A stretch of DNA of 64,000 bases from Erythrocercus mccallii (lineage: Eukaryota > Chordata > Aves > Passeriformes > Dicruridae), in contig VZRG01000881.1 in assembly GCA_013397435.1 (NCBI GenBank), forward strand, positions 237,754-301,753, given 5' to 3'. The notes beneath the pieces were generated by a model. The model was not told where the DNA came from and did no database searches. It saw only the letters and a program-made list of their open reading frames with translations. This document shows, one piece after another, positions 63,701 through 64,000 of the stretch. The position numbers were made by a program, and so were the translations under genes. Position 1 is the first letter of the stretch. Each line of letters begins with the position of its first letter.

Positions 63701-64000
63701 ACACTGATCTATTACTACATTAAGCTCAGCTGTGTAGTGAGTTGTGTCATATAATGAAACCTTCACAAAACTGATTACCTGCAGAGCCTCACACTGTTCA
63801 CAATGTTAGCAAGTCACATTCTCCCTTTGGCCACAAAGTTGTCATATTTTCCTTCCCCTTTTCTGTCTGTCTTTTCACAGACTTTTACACCAGTGCTATC
63901 TAATCTCCAAACTATTATTTTAAAAGGTGCTGATCCAACTCTCCCATGCACACTGGATGAAAAAGGGTGTGCCTGCAGCAGGGAGAGACCGTTTGTAAAA
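63701..64000. other. Unique noncoding sequence
   Basis: Nothing recognised to the window edge. Confidence 0.5.

Noticed and set aside
1..64000. CRISPR array, operon, bacterial promoter or integrated phage
   Set aside because: There are no spaced direct repeats of CRISPR form, no dense same-strand coding sequence and no ribosome-binding pattern. The repeat content is avian nuclear.

Overview
This window looks like a gene-free (intergenic or deep intronic) stretch of a bird genome, probably a songbird or close relative. The basis is repeat content read by eye. There are four clear fragments of the avian CR1 LINE 3' end, in both orientations and each next to the family's short 3'-terminal repeat. 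There is also one complete solo LTR of an endogenous retrovirus, of a type I remember as common in passerines. The rest is mostly unique AT-rich DNA with short A/T runs and microsatellites. I recognise no protein-coding gene, rRNA, tRNA or known microRNA. The reading frames are short, hit stops quickly and match no protein I know; the longest (up to about 260 codons, 35044-35882) are by-products of a 40-bp tandem repeat inside the LTR.

Layout. 1-15510 is unique sequence with a possible ancient tRNA-derived SINE (7031-7090), an ATT-type microsatellite, a 19-bp duplication (13728-13765) and an (AT)10 run. A CR1 fragment lies at 15511-15722. 15723-34990 is unique sequence with small CpG clusters (about 23920-24156 and 26911-26958), several A runs, two weak exon-like segments on the minus strand (22491-22556 and 30502-30559) and a striking 22-bp perfect inverted repeat (33365-33450). 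34998-36324 is the solo LTR, flanked by the 6-bp duplication ACCAGT and carrying a minisatellite of about a dozen 40-bp units. 36331-64000 holds three more clear CR1 3' ends (40694-40812, 41845-42005, 58331-58463), two likely older CR1 fragments (44485-44600, 49230-49345), a 41-bp tandem duplication (48347-48428) and an A-rich 18-20-bp repeat (49590-49648).

Several AT-rich blocks dense in TAATTA/CAATTA-type cores (about 5865-6060, 8540-8980, 19060-19320, 33880-34240, 63490-63700) look like conserved noncoding regulatory DNA. That needs alignment to other birds or mammals and is only a suspicion here. In a hand count of seven evenly spaced 60-base lines the plus strand has A > T and C > G. This fits, but does not prove, a location inside a long intron of a minus-strand gene. 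No undescribed gene system is evident. The items most worth a second look are the hairpin, the LTR minisatellite and the minus-strand exon-like segments.
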